From assembly GCF_950295315.1 (NCBI RefSeq), contig NC_080164.1:57489296-57553295 (forward strand): 64,000 bases of DNA, written 5' to 3'. This stretch comes from Erinaceus europaeus. Lineage: Eukaryota; Chordata; Mammalia; Eulipotyphla; Erinaceidae. Position numbers and translations under genes: made by a program. Under the pieces are notes generated by a model. The model was given only the letters and a program-made list of their open reading frames with translations, searched no databases and was not told the origin of the DNA. Shown piece after piece: positions 11,406 through 23,187 of the stretch; within the stretch, counting starts at the first letter, position 1; each line of letters begins with the position of its first letter.

Positions 11406-12121
11406 ATCAATTGGTTAATTGAGCTAGAAAATGAGGGTGATACAAATCTGGTTCACATTTAACTCTTTCCAAGTAGATCTTATAACCTTAAAGTTAATGT
11501 GCTTTAGATTTGAGATTGTATCAGGGTTCTGATCCTTGCTAACTGTGTGACATTGAGCACATAAGGACTCTTAGTTGACCTTCTGCCAAGTGCCTCCAGT
11601 GCTTGTCATGAAAGGAAATAAGATGTAAAGACAAAGCTATCTATCTATAAAGGATAGCTCTACAAATATTAGGCATGGCATGCCTGTTGTTTCATGACTT
11701 TAGAAGGCACCATTCACATAGAATGAAATGCTCCAGGGTTTTGTCAAATTTCATTATATTTCCATAACAGCCCACCGGAGTTCTGTAATTCCTATGGCTC
11801 TGAAAATGTTTGTTGTTATTTAAATTTGCAAAAATAAAATATTAAAATTGGAGCTGTCAACAAAATATGTTGTTTGAAATGCATACCTTGATGACTGGTG
11901 GTTACTGTGTTATCAATTATTTGTTATTACATGGTTCTGGGAGTTGACTAGAGTTTCCCTCCATACCCTTCCATATGATTTCAGTCAAAGAGTAACTGAG
12001 GATAGGGTGATCTAAGTCTTTACTCAATAGTACTTTTACTTCTGAGGTTCCTGAAAGAGCAAAAGACTTATTTGTTATTGTTCTTCTTATTTATCTTTTA
12101 GGTTATATTTTATATGCTTAA
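11406..12121. other. mostly unique sequence, possible MIR remnant near 11515-11605
   Basis: TCTGATCCTTGCTAACTGTG followed by TGACATTGAGCAC resembles the MIR core around the tyrosine-like head (loss of lesser-conserved flanks). No gene seen. The MIR call is weak. Confidence 0.35.
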
Positions 12122-12295
12122 CTTTTTTAATGAGAAAGATAGAATTAGAGATAGATAGATGAGAGCGAGAGAGAGAGAGAGAGAGAGACTACCCAGGGCA
12201 CCACTCAGCTCTGGTTTAAGGTGGTAAGGGGGATTGAACCTGAAAATTTGGAGCCTCAGGCATGACAGTCTTTTGCATAAACACTCCCCCAACTT
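12122..12295 (-). mobile_element. family B SINE
   Basis: Reverse-complement family B: a (GA)n tract at 12163-12188 (CT tract of the SINE), the GGGCACCACTCAGCTCTGG block, B-box complement GGGGGATTGAACCTG and a head ending near 12295. Confidence 0.8.
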
Positions 12296-12848
12296 CATTG
12301 TGATCTTTAAATAGCCTTTCTAGTAACACTGGGTTTTCATGTAAATTATAGTTTCAGGTAGTAGTCAAATTTTGGCTTCTCCCAGAATAAAATTTCCAAA
12401 AAAACTGAGGAGGATATTATGAAGCTTCTTATCCATAAAACTTCATGACCAGCTCATAAAAATCCTTTTCATATATTCCCATCTGCACTTTCATTGTTAG
12501 AGTGAGAATATTGCTGCCACTAAATAAGACAGTTTGGAATTAGCACTAAACACATACATAGACCAAAGATTGATTCCTTATTCCTAACAGCATTTGTAGT
12601 CTAGCAACCTTAACAAAAATATGTATCTCTGAACACAAGAGAAAAAGAAATTTAGGGAAAAAGAGTTTAGTCACATGGGTCAGTGTGGTCAAATCTGAGG
12701 AATTTTTGTTTGACGTTTGTTTTTGATGCACATGTATGGGTGCATATTATATATATATGGTGTGCATATATGCATACATTGTCCAAAGATAGTGATATGT
12801 AAAATAGCAGTAATGTTACTTTTATTCAGAAAAATAAACAAATCATGT

Positions 12849-13035
12849 ACCTAGGGAGATAACTCAGAGGTAGAGCATAAGACTTTATGCATGAGGTCCT
12901 AGTTTCAATCCTGGACACTTCATATACCAGAGCTGAGTGACTCTCTGATCTGTCAGTCTCTCTCTCTCTCTCTCTCTGTCTCTCCCTCCCTCCTTCCCTC
13001 CCTCTCTCTCAAGAAAAAAAGTAAAATATAAGAAA
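12849..13035 (+). mobile_element. family B SINE
   Basis: A-box-like AGATAACTCAGAGGTAGAGC, B-box-like TAGTTTCAATCCTGG, ATACCAGAGCTGAGTGACTC, then a (CT)n body at 12951-13010 and an A-rich tail. Typical tRNA-derived layout, so internal pol III promoter boxes are expected. Confidence 0.85.
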
Positions 13036-15300
13036 TTCCTAAATTCTGTCATTATAATTCTATCTATGGTCAATATTATTTATTTGACTTTAAGGAAAAG
13101 AATTACTGTATTGAATTTGCTCCTAGGCTGCACTAAAAATATTTTCAATTATTCCCTAATTGTTGTAGTAAAGTTTTTATATAACTAATTTTATAATGAA
13201 ACATGTGGGATGCACTTTTTACTTTAAATACTAATGGTAATAACCCTAATGAATGCAAGTTGCTTCTGTATTATATGGTGGTAAAATGCAGTGACAGCCA
13301 TGAAGCTGCCAGGCATATTCTGCCAAGAAAATATACCCAAGGAAAGTATATGGAACAACTGTTAGAAAAGCCATAAGAACTCTTCATGCCTCCTTAATAT
13401 GGTATTAAAATGATTTTAATTGTGCACACACACCCACAGACCTCCAAGGGTTAACTGCACACAATGTAATGAATTCAATAATGATGAGTTAAAAAAGGTC
13501 TAATTAGCAAGTAACCACTTTATTATGAAAGAAAATGGTAATGAATTTAATAGCTCAAAATCATTAACAATATTTAGTTTGCTGGTACTTGTTCTCTATT
13601 ATCCTCATTAATATGAACATTTAATATGTTTTAAAATGGATTTGTAATACTTTCTGTGCCATGAGGTTACACTGACAGAAAGAGTGTAATTATTCTGCTA
13701 ATTGTTATCACTGTATGTTTGTGCTCCGAATAGAAGTATATTTAGGTGTTAATACAAAAAAAAAGTAATTAAGAAAGGAAAGATTTAAAACCTAATTAAA
13801 CAAAAACTAAAAAAAAAAAAAAATCTTAGTCCACCATAAGGAGTTTCTGAAGCAACTGCTTTAAAAATATTTTTTCTTCCTTATAAATTATTTTTTCTGT
13901 TATAGATTTTATGAAGGGGGTAATAAAGTTATCATAAAGAAAACTGGGATAAATAGAAAGAAATGGAAGTTCAAGGTTCACGTGGTACAGACTAAGATTA
14001 GATCTTTGAAACATGTCCATGGGATGCAAAGCAATTCAAGCATTCTCTGTCAAATTAGAGCTGAGAATCAACATGTCACATATGGGGTAGTTGGGAGTTC
14101 TGCTCCTTCACCTGAACTTATCCTGAAAATCCCTTCTAACACTGTTGTTCCATAAACATTTTCTCTCACTTTGGTTCATTTCTCAGTGAGTCTTATTCCT
14201 TTGGAAATTTCCGTAGTTTTTCCTCCTTAAGCATCCTCTAGTCACCAGAAGCACTAAAAGTAAATAAAAGTTTTAGCCACAAATCTTTATAGATGGAAAA
14301 TATCACAGCATAAAGAAGACATATGTTTGTACATCATCTATCATGGTCAAAGGCAGAAAAAAAAGTAAAAGGAAACAAAGGAGCAGATTATTCTTAACAA
14401 AGGGCCTAGAATTCTTCATTAACAAAGAATTCTAATAAGACATTTCTGGTTGTTGGTGGTGTGTTTTTCCTAATGCAACCTGCTTGAAAAAGGAAAATTT
14501 TGTGATATCAGCATAATTTATTACCTGATACCACTATAGTTGATTCAACACTCCTCTACATATTTTAAGATCAAAATACATTTGAAATTTCATGCTTCTG
14601 TCTATACTTCATAACTCATTTATTTGGCAAATACTCCTCCAGAAGATGCTGTTCTTTTCTCTCTATGCTACTTAATGTTTCAGGAGTCATCTTTTGCCTT
14701 GGCATTTTTGTGGAGTAATCAGAATTTATGTCAGTGGCACCGTGACTCTGGACTACTAAGGAGCATGCTGACAGGCCAGGATTTGTACCCCTTATACATA
14801 GCTTCTACCTCAGTATCTTGATAACTTGTATCTCCATTCTCTTTGTTATCATTTATGTTGAATTTGTTCTTGTCCTTAGAAGCATGCTTAGCAATAGGCT
14901 ATCCCCAAATTTGTCATGATTACACTGCATATAAGATTTTACAATCTAAAAAGTTATAGCGCGTAGTCATTTCGTGTACTTGGGTCTATAAAGATAAGCC
15001 ATTGAAAGAACAACCCTACACAAGTCATTCATTTCAGCAAAGAATTTTTTAATACAATGGTGATTATTTTAACCTACAAACAAATAAGCATTATTAATAT
15101 TCATGGTTTCTTATCTCAAAAAACCTTTTTTCTCACTGTATTAAGAAAATCTCCAATTATGTTGACTGATTTTGGCCACATTTGGGTGACTAATGATTGA
15201 ATTCAATTTGAGGTTTTAACCATCATTTCTATCAAAATGAACAGAAACAAAAATATTTTCTGCTTAAGGAAAGATATGACTGAAATAACCTTGGTATGGA
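13036..15300. other. repeat-poor sequence, candidate conserved non-coding DNA
   Basis: About 2.2 kb with no recognisable mobile element. The part at 13430-13740 is rich in TAAT and ATTA cores and lacks low-complexity decay. That would fit an old regulatory element, but I can judge this only from composition. An A run lies at 13810-13822. Confidence 0.35.
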
Positions 15301-15410
15301 TTACAACTATCTGGATCTGCCGGGCTAGCTTCGTGGGAGAGAGACCAGGATCAATATCATACACTCATTTAACGTGTTTTCTCTCCCTTCCTCTCTTTCT
15401 CGTGCACACT

Positions 15411-15530
15411 TTCTCTCTCCCTCTCCCTCTCCCTCTCCCTCTCCCTCTCCCTCTCCCTCTCCCTCTCCCTCTCCCTCTCCCTCTCCCTCTCCCTCTCCCT
15501 CTCCCTCTCCCTCTCTCTCTCTCTTCTTAG
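15411..15530. repeat. (CCCTCT)n hexanucleotide satellite
   Basis: About 17 uninterrupted CTCTCC units, then a (CT)n run. It is a homopyrimidine mirror-repeat tract that can adopt triplex structure. The open frames across it are only alternating Leu-Pro or Ser-Pro artefacts. Confidence 0.95.
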
Positions 15531-15579
15531 AGTACCTCTCAGCACTAGTTTATAGTGATCTTAGGGACTGAACCTTTCT

Positions 15580-15748
15580 TTTGGAGAGAAAAAGAGAAAG
15601 ATAGACATAGAGAATGAGAGAGAGTGGGGGATGGAGAGACCACAGCTCAAAATCTTCATTTGATGCAGTAGGGGCCAGGCTCAAACCTGGGGTACACACA
15701 TCACAAAGTAGCATACTAACCAAGTGAGCTATTATACTGACTCTAATT
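15580..15748 (-). mobile_element. family B SINE
   Basis: A GA-rich body, the CAGTAGGGGCCAGGCTCAAA block containing the B-box complement, and a head ending AGTGAGCTATTATACTGAC near 15740. Confidence 0.75.
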
Positions 15749-16345
15749 CTCCACTATTTGAATTGACATAAGGAATGGACAGACAATGAAATACAACATA
15801 CTTTTAACAGCATTTAAGTGTTTTTTCTTTAACGTTTGATAAATAATCTCTTCTAAGAAAGTAGCGCAGAGAATACCTGCTTTAAACATGCTAAGAAATT
15901 TCAACATCTTTTACCTGAATCCTGCCTCCGTCCTGTTTTATTATCATTTCTTTTATCCCCACCAATATGCAGAGGATCTTACACTGCCCACCATGCATCT
16001 GTTCTCTATTTTTGGATGTCACTCAACTATTTCCCAATCAAATGTTGCTATAAAAACTCTATATGAAATAGACAAACTTAGAAATTTGAAAGGGCCTATC
16101 TATAATCTACTTGTAAAATATAAGAAAAAATTAGATTTTTTTCTCTGTCTCTCTCCATATATACTCATTCTTTTAAGCTTAAAGATGTTGAGCACAATGT
16201 CAGGAAAAGAGTTGCTCCAATAAGTACTGGCTTATCTATTCTTCCTCAAAATTTGATTAATTATGGTATTTTGAAGGATTATAGGTGAAATATAAGTGAT
16301 TGTTCTTGCTTTCAATAAAATAATTTATTTGATATGGAAAAATGT
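15749..16345. other. unique sequence
   Basis: No repeat or exon recognised. The 111-codon frame at 15888-16223 has no family I know and no supporting splice or codon signal, so I do not call it a gene. Confidence 0.4.
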
Positions 16346-16346
16346 A

Positions 16347-16477
16347 GTGGGCAGGGATAAATAGCATAATAGTCATGCAAATAGATTCTTATGCCTGAGA
16401 CTCTGAGGTTCCAGGTTTGATCCACACACCACCAGAAGCCAGAGCTGAACAGTGCTCTACCCCATCCTAAAAGGGAA
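16347..16477 (+). mobile_element. family B SINE, 3' truncated by the next SINE
   Basis: GGGATAAATAGCATAATAGT head, GAGGTTCCAGGTTTGATCC B box and CCAGAGCTGAACAGTGCTC, then a direct join to a family A copy. Confidence 0.75.
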
Positions 16478-16695
16478 AGGGGGTGCAGGTGGTGGCACAC
16501 CTGGTTGAGCATATGTTGCAATATGCAAGATCCAGGTTCAAGTCCCCAGTCTCTGTTTGTAAGGGGAAAGCTTCACAAGTAGTGAAGCATTGCTGCAGGT
16601 GTCTCTCTGTCTGTCTGTCTCTTCCTTCCTCTCAGTTTCTGACTGTATCTATCCAATAAATAAATAAAGATAAAAATATTAAAAAAGAAAAATCA
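16478..16695 (+). mobile_element. family A SINE (older subfamily)
   Basis: GGTGGTGGCACACCTGGTTG head, AGGTTCAAGTCCCCAG B box, GTGAAGCATTGCTGCAGGTG, a CT-rich body and an AATAAATAAATAAAGA tail. Confidence 0.85.
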
Positions 16696-16877
16696 AGTCA
16701 AGAAAAAGTGAATTGTAATCTATAATTGGAGTTAGCATTTGTCCTACAGGCAAATTCTGCTCTAGAATCCTGTCATCCAGGTATACTAGACATATAAAAG
16801 TATGAGCATCCAATAAGAATTTTGCAGTAGATGCTAATAATTACTCTCTTTGCTCCACAGTTTAAAACTTACAGATT

Positions 16878-17078
16878 TGTACCCCTCCTACCCTATGGTT
16901 TTGTTAATTAATACTTTCTTAAATAAAAAAAAAAATAGGAATGCAAAATACTTTGAGGTCCCAGGTTTCATTCCCAGCACCACTATAAGCCACAGTTGAA
17001 TAGTACTCTCAACTGGATTATTCTCTCTCTGCCTTTTATTAAAAATAAATAATAATAAAATATTAAAATAATAATAAA
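16878..17078 (+). mobile_element. L1 3' end fused to a 5'-truncated family B SINE
   Basis: Positions 16878-16935 are a 60-bp sense L1 3' terminus (GTACCCCTCCTACCCTATGG, then an A tail). It is followed at once by family B sequence lacking its A box (AGGTCCCAGGTTTCATTCCC) and an AT-rich tail. A near-identical 14-bp duplication flanks the whole composite: AAAACTTACAGATT at 16864-16877 and AAAACTTACAAATT at 17079-17092. That suggests one event rather than two. Confidence 0.6.
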
Positions 17079-17328
17079 AAAACTTACAAATTATTTGACT
17101 GCTGTAAGGCATAAGCCTTTGTAAGCAGTTTTCAAATAATTTTATTATTTATTGACCACCCAGGTCAAGAAATAATGCCATCTCACCAGTTTGCATCAAT
17201 GTAGATAAGTAATAGTATATTTCTGAAGTGACAGACCTGTAGAGGTGATGATTTTGTCCATTTGCTAACAATGTCATGAACATTAAACACCTCTGCCATT
17301 ATACTTTGACACTTTTCTTTTTAAAAAA

Positions 17329-17475
17329 ACTTATTTATTCATTTGTGAAAGAGAAATACAGAAAGACAAAGACAAGATCACGGCTTAGCTATGGCTTATT
17401 GTGGTGCTGGGGATTGAATCTGGGACCTCAGAGTATAAAGCATGGAAGTCTTGTATGCCCATTACACTGTTTCCC
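17329..17475 (-). mobile_element. family B SINE
   Basis: Reverse-complement copy: GAGAAATACAGAAAGACAAA body, GTGCTGGGGATTGAATCTGG B-box complement, head end near 17475. Confidence 0.75.
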
Positions 17476-17680
17476 CACCCCCACTCTGATATTTTTCATT
17501 AATTTTTACAATTATTTTAATTAATTCTTTATAATTATTATATAGTTTACTTGACAGTATTTTCCAAACTAAATTAAAAAAAATATATGCACTATTATAT
17601 AACTTCATGGATTTACCTTTCATTGAATCTAAAATATAATTCAATGGCAATAAATAGAACTGTATATAATCACTTTTTAC

Positions 17681-17683
<3 letters not shown>

Positions 17684-17718
<35 letters not shown>
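17684..17718. repeat. (TG)n microsatellite
   Basis: About 17 TG units. The frames across it give alternating Cys-Val, which is not a protein. Confidence 0.95.
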
Positions 17719-17721
<3 letters not shown>

Positions 17722-17727
17722 CATGTG

Positions 17728-17885
17728 CAGCCAGAGCCTCAAACACTAGACAGCACTGGACAGCTTTTTCATTTAGATTGGGAAATAGAGATAGGGAAAG
17801 TCATCACAGTACCAGGAACTCCTATCAGGATTCTGACCAGTGCCATGGCAAGGCATATAACCTCCAAGGTGAGCTATCTAATTAG
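17728..17885 (-). mobile_element. family B SINE, diverged
   Basis: GCCAGAGCCTCAAACACTAG and ATTGGGAAATAGAGATAGGG with a closing AAGGTGAGCTATCTA head. Old copy. Confidence 0.5.
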
Positions 17886-18464
17886 TCATATTATAATTTT
17901 TAATGATTTTGTAATATACTAATATAAAAAATAAAAACTTTGTTGGCTTTTAGCTGTGTAGTTTACCAAAATGCAGGTTTGTCAGGTACATTATGACCAT
18001 GATGGGAAAATAGAGAAAAAGGTTATCTAGAAATGTGGCAGGAACTAGCAGTCCTTAAATTTAGTTCACCAGCCCTCAGCTTCAACATGTGAAGGTTCCA
18101 GGGCAAAGAGAATTGAGATCTGGGGCAAAGATCAGACAAGGATGGTAGCAGTGGAAGGGAGGCAAGAAGAAAGTCATAAGGGACTGAACATCAACCAGAT
18201 GCTTGGTTAAGTAACTTCCCATACCTACAATCCCTTGTGAGTTTACAGATCTCTGTTGTATGCTCTTGACATCAGCTGACTTAAGTTGTATGCTCTTGAC
18301 ATCAGTTGACTTAAGCTGTATGCTAATTATGTTAATTTCCTATAATTCCTTTTGTTCTCAACAATACATCCTTATATAATGACTATGTCCATTTCTTATA
18401 TTTGTAGTAGACATTAGATTTTTTTCTTTATCCTCAGTTAAAGATAAATTAACAGATAAAGGGT
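17886..18464. other. unique sequence with a short tandem duplication
   Basis: No gene or repeat family named. It contains a 30-bp unit repeated 2.2 times at 18255-18322. Confidence 0.4.
18255..18322. repeat. 30-bp tandem duplication
   Basis: The unit begins GTTGTATGCTCTTGACATCA. The copies at 18255-18284 and 18285-18314 differ at one base, and a partial third follows. Confidence 0.9.
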
Positions 18465-18645
18465 AATAGAGGCCAGGAGGCAGGAGGAAAGGAGGGAGGA
18501 AAAAGGGAGAGAGAGAAGAAAAGAGAAAGAGCACTTATTTGCCACTCACGAAACTTCCCTCTGTTGACCAAACGCATGAACTCAGGTCCATGCACATTGT
18601 AATGTGCACTTAGCCTGGTGCACCACTACCCATTTATGACTTTTA
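18465..18645 (-). mobile_element. family A-like SINE, diverged
   Basis: A purine-rich body at 18470-18530, TGAACTCAGGTCCATGCAC B-box complement, and CTTAGCCTGGTGCACCACTA head end. Confidence 0.6.
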
Positions 18646-18649
18646 GAAA

Positions 18650-21600
18650 ATTTTTGTTCTTTTTTTCTGACTATTTTATTTTATTTTATTTTATTTTATT
18701 TTATTATTGAGGTTAATGGCATACAGTGTATTCATTGACATATGGGTATACTTTCCCTTTGTGCTATCCCTACTTTATTGAGACCTTTCCCTACTTTATT
18801 AAGACACACCAAGAAGTGAAATCTTTTGGTATTCAATGTTCTCTTTTTGTTTTATCTCACTCAACATGATGCCCTCTAGTACCATTCAAAAGGAAGAGAC
18901 AACTTCATCATTTTTAATAGCTGAGTAGTATTCCATCATGTATATATACTACATTTTTTTAGCCACTCATCTAATGTTGGACATCTGGGTTTCTTCCAGG
19001 TTCTGGAGATCGATGACAAATAGTGCTACTACAAACATAGGTATACATAGATCCCTTTTGGTAGGTGTTTCTGTTTCCTTTTGGTAAATCCGCAGAATAG
19101 GAATTACTGGGTCATAGAGTAAGTCCATTTCTAGTGTCCTCCTATGTCTCCAGATTGCTTTCCACAATGGTAGGACTATTTTGCCCTCCCACCAGAAGTG
19201 CACAATTATCCCCTTTTTTCTACATCCTGCCCAACATTTGTCATTTTCTTCCTTTCTGATGAGTGACTTTGTAAAGTGGTATCTTGTTGTCTTTATTTGC
19301 ATTTCTCTAATGATGACTGACTTTGAGCAACTTCTTAGATATCTGTTGGCCCTCTGGATCTCTTCTGGGTAGAAATGTCTATGTCATGGCCTCATTTTCT
19401 TTTTTTCTTTTTTTGGTACTTAGTTTACTGAGATCTTTATGTATTTTGGTTATTAATCCTTTATCTGATGTGTGTTGTATAAAGATCTTCTCCCAAGTCT
19501 TAGGGTGTTTTTCTGTTTGGGTGGTGGTACCCTCTGCTGTATAGAAGCACTTCAGTTTTATTTTCTTTGCTGTTTATTTGAATCCTTAAAGGCTTTATGA
19601 AGCATATATTATGATGTGTCCTGCCAATGTTTCCTTCTATGTATTTGATAGTCTCTGGCCTAATGTCTATGTCCTTGACCCACTTGGAATTGACTTTTGT
19701 GCAAGGTGAGGTGTGATGTTTCAATTTCTTTTGCTTATATGTTTCAATCCAATTTTCCCAGCACCATTTGTTGAAGAGACTCTCCTTTTGTCATTTAATG
19801 GTTTGAACCCTCCTGTCAAAAACTGATTTTCCATAGGTGTGTGTGTGGGGCTTATTTCTGGATCTTCAATTTTATCCTACTAGTGTGTATATCTGTTTTG
19901 ATTCCAGTAGCAGGCAGTTTTGATTACAGTAGCTCTGTAGTATAGATTGAGGTCAGGAAGTATAGTGCCTCCAGTCTTGTTCCTCTTTCTTAAGATTGCT
20001 TTGGCAATCATGTGGAGTTTTTTACTCCAAATAAATTTTAAAGCTTTTGTTCTATTCCTTTAAAGAAGTCCTTTGGTACCTTGATGGGGATAACATTAAA
20101 TCTGCATATGGCTCTGGGAAGGATGGTCCTTTTGACAATGTTAATCCTTTCAATTCATGAGCATGGGATATATATTTTCATTTCTTTGTATTTCTTTCTA
20201 TTTCCTTGAAGAGTGAGTAATTCATAGTTTTCAGTGTAGAAGTCTTCAGTTATTTTGTTAGCCTTATTCCCTAATATATAATTATTTTTGATTCTAAGGT
20301 GAATGGAATTGGCTTCTGTATTTTTTCTTCTTCTGATTTGGTGTTTGAATAGATGAGTACCATTGATCTTTGTATATTGATTTTGTAGCCTGTTACTTAA
20401 CTGTACTGTTCAATAATACACAGGCATTTTCTATTGGGCTCTTTAGGGTTTTGTATATATTAAAGCATGTCATCTGCAAATAGGGACAGTTTAACTTCTC
20501 CCTGTCTGTATCTCTTTGATTCATTTCCCTTGCCTAATTGCTATTTTTGTTGACTACCTTTATGTTCATCAGGGATATCAGTCTGTAGTTTTCTTTTTTC
20601 TTTCTTTTTTGTTGCATCTCTGTCTGCCTTAGGCATTAGTGTAGTGATATTGGCTTCCTAAAAGTTGTTAGAATCCCTGTGTCTTTAATACTTTGGAAGG
20701 TCCTGAAGAGTATTGGCAGTTTTGTAGAATTAATCTGTAAAACCATCTAGGCCTGGACTCTTATTTGGGGGGAGATTTTTTATTACTCTGTTGATTTCTT
20801 TGGATGTAATTGGTCTATTCATGTTTCACATTGCCTTTTGGTTTAATCTAGGGAGGGTGCATGTTTCTAGAAATATATTCATCTCCTCCAGATTTTCTAG
20901 TTTTGTGGCATACAGTTGTTCATAGAAGCTTCATATGATGCTTTAGATGTTTGTGGTGTCTGTTATGATCTTACCCCTTTCATTCATGATACAATTTATT
21001 AGAGCCTTCTCATTTTTTAATTCTTTTTTTTTAAACTTTTTAGTGATTATAGCCAAGGATCTGTCTATTTTTGTTTACCCTTTCAAAAAAAAAAACTTCT
21101 TAGATTTGTTGATTTTTTGTGTGGCTCTTTGGTTTCAATTTTGTTAAGTTCTGCTCTAGTTTTTATGATTTCACTCCATCTGATTGCTTTAGATTTCCTC
21201 TGTTCTTCTTTTTCTGATTCTTCCAGGTGTGAATTCAGATTATTTGTATGTATTTTGTTGTTGTTTATTTGTTTGTTTTGTTTCTTGCTGTGTGCCTGTA
21301 TGGCTATGAATTTTCCTCTTAGTATGCTTTAGCTGTATCCCAAATATTCTGATATTTTGTTTCTTTACTTTCATGTTTCCAAGAACTTTTTAATTTTCTC
21401 TTTTACTTTCCCTTTCACCCAATAATTAATGAATAATTTATGGTTTAGTTTCCATATTTTTGGGTTCTCTCTAGCATTCAGTTTGTTGATGAATGTTAAT
21501 TTAACTCCACTGTGATCTGAGAAGATCTTGGGATGGTTTTGAAGGTTTTAAATTTATTTTTGGCCTAGTATATGGTGTATTCATGAGAATTTCCCATGTG

Positions 21601-21995
21601 GGTTTAAGAAGAATATATATTACCACTCTTTTGGAATAGAGAGCTCCATAGCTATCTAATAGATCTAACCTATCCATCTCATCATTTAATTTTCTTTTTT
21701 TAAAGATTTTATCTATTTATTTATTGGTGAGAAAGATAGGAGGAGAGAGAGAAAGAACCAGACATCACTCTAGCACATGTGCTGCCAGGGATCCAACTCA
21801 GGACCTCATGCTTGAAAGACCAAAGCTTTATCACTGTGCCACCTCCCAGACCACATCATTTAATTTTCTTATTTCCTTACTGGTTTTCTGCCTAGTTGGT
21901 CTATCTGCTTGAGAGAGTGTGGAGTTAAAATCCCCTACTATTATTGTATTGCTATCAATGTATTTCCTCATTGTCTCAGTAACTGCTTTGCGTAT
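18650..21995 (-). mobile_element. older L1, 3' end to endonuclease domain, minus strand
   Basis: The tail is a (TAAAA)n pentamer (+ strand TTTTA at 18672-18705), then a 3' UTR with TTGAGGTTAATGGCATACAG. ORF2 follows from its C terminus (cysteine motif CWAGCRKKGIIVHFWWEG near 19190-19245) through the reverse transcriptase to the endonuclease GDFNSTLSQADRPTRQ near 21900-21960. It has many stops and frameshifts. A family B SINE interrupts it at 21695-21852. At about 21995 sequence orientation reverses, with L1 ORF1/ORF2 sequence continuing on the + strand. Confidence 0.85.
21695..21852 (-). mobile_element. family B SINE inserted in old L1
   Basis: Reverse-complement family B flanked by a duplicated ATCATTTAATTTTCTT (about 21679-21694 and 21854-21869) taken from the L1 ORF2. 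Confidence 0.85.
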
Positions 21996-22791
21996 TTTGA
22001 TATTCATGATGAAATAATAGCTGAGAACTTCCTCCAGATGAAAAAATAGGAAACATAAAGATACAGGAAGATAACATAAAGATACACCAAGACACATCAT
22101 AATCAAACTGATAAAGACCAAAGATAAAGAAAAGTTATTAAAAACAGAGTGAGGAAAAAAAAAGAGTAATATACAAAGGTACAGCCATAAGTTTATATGC
22201 AGATTTCTCAACAAAGACCCTAAAAGCCATAAAGGAATGGCAAGATACCTATAGAGTACTAAATAAGAGTAGCTTCCAACCAAGAATACTGTATCTCATA
22301 AGATTTTCATTTAAATAGGATGGATAAAGACATTCTCAGAGAATGAACACCTGAAAAAAATCAATTGCAACCAAACCTTACAGGAAATTTTAAAGGGACT
22401 CATAAAAATAAACACACACATACAAGAATAAACAATACCCATATAAATTAAGAGCACTAAAACACTTCAAATCCATTAACTTCAACAAACATTATTGGTT
22501 TGAACCATCCATCAAAAGATACAGAGTAGGAATGTGGATCAAGAAACATGACCCTATCACATGCTGTCTGCTGGAGACCCACTTAACCCAACAAGACAAG
22601 AATAGGCTTAAAATGAAAGGATGGAAAGATACATTATAGAAGCCAATGGATTTCAAAAAAAAAAAAAAAAAAGTAGGACAGCCATACTCATATCTGCCAC
22701 AATGAACTTCAAGATGAACAGTACATAATGTTAAGGGGAATAGTCAATCAAGAAGAGCTCACAATAATCCATCTAAATTTTAAGAGATGTT

Positions 22792-22998
22792 CTTTTTTTA
22801 TTTCTATAGTTCTTGATAGGACAGAGAGGAATTGAGAGAGAAGTGGAGATAAAGAAGAAGAGACAAAGATAGATACCTGCAGAACTGCTTTCCTCTCATG
22901 AAGCACTCCACCTCCCGTAGGTGGTGAGCATGGACTTAAAACCAGGTCCTGTGCATGGTAATGTGTGTACTTAACTGGGTGCACCACTGCCTGGCCCC
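22792..22998 (-). mobile_element. family A SINE
   Basis: Reverse-complement: TTGATAGGACAGAGAGGAAT, TACCTGCAGAACTGCTTTC, head end TAACTGGGTGCACCACTGCC. It sits in the inverted L1 segment near the endonuclease-to-C-terminus jump. Confidence 0.85.
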
Positions 22999-23187
22999 CT
23001 CCATCTAGATGTTATAGTTATCTTCAACAATATAAATTCAATTTCAAGAAAGCCTAAAACAAAAATAAACCAATAGGACTACATCAAATTGAAAATCTTC
23101 TGAGCAGCAAAAGAAACCACCACCCAAAGAGTCTTCTTCCAGGATGGGAGAAAAGGCTAATAATCAAAATATTTAAAGAGCTAACCA

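Noticed and set aside
15237..15571. Leu-Pro and Ser-Pro repeat frames
   Set aside because: Produced by the (CCCTCT)n satellite; no flanking coding signal.
15888..16223. 111-codon frame as a possible exon
   Set aside because: No recognised family, low-complexity hydrophobic composition, no convincing splice sites or conservation evidence.
17462..17922. Cys-Val and Thr-His repeat frames
   Set aside because: Read-through of the (TG)n microsatellite into SINE sequence.
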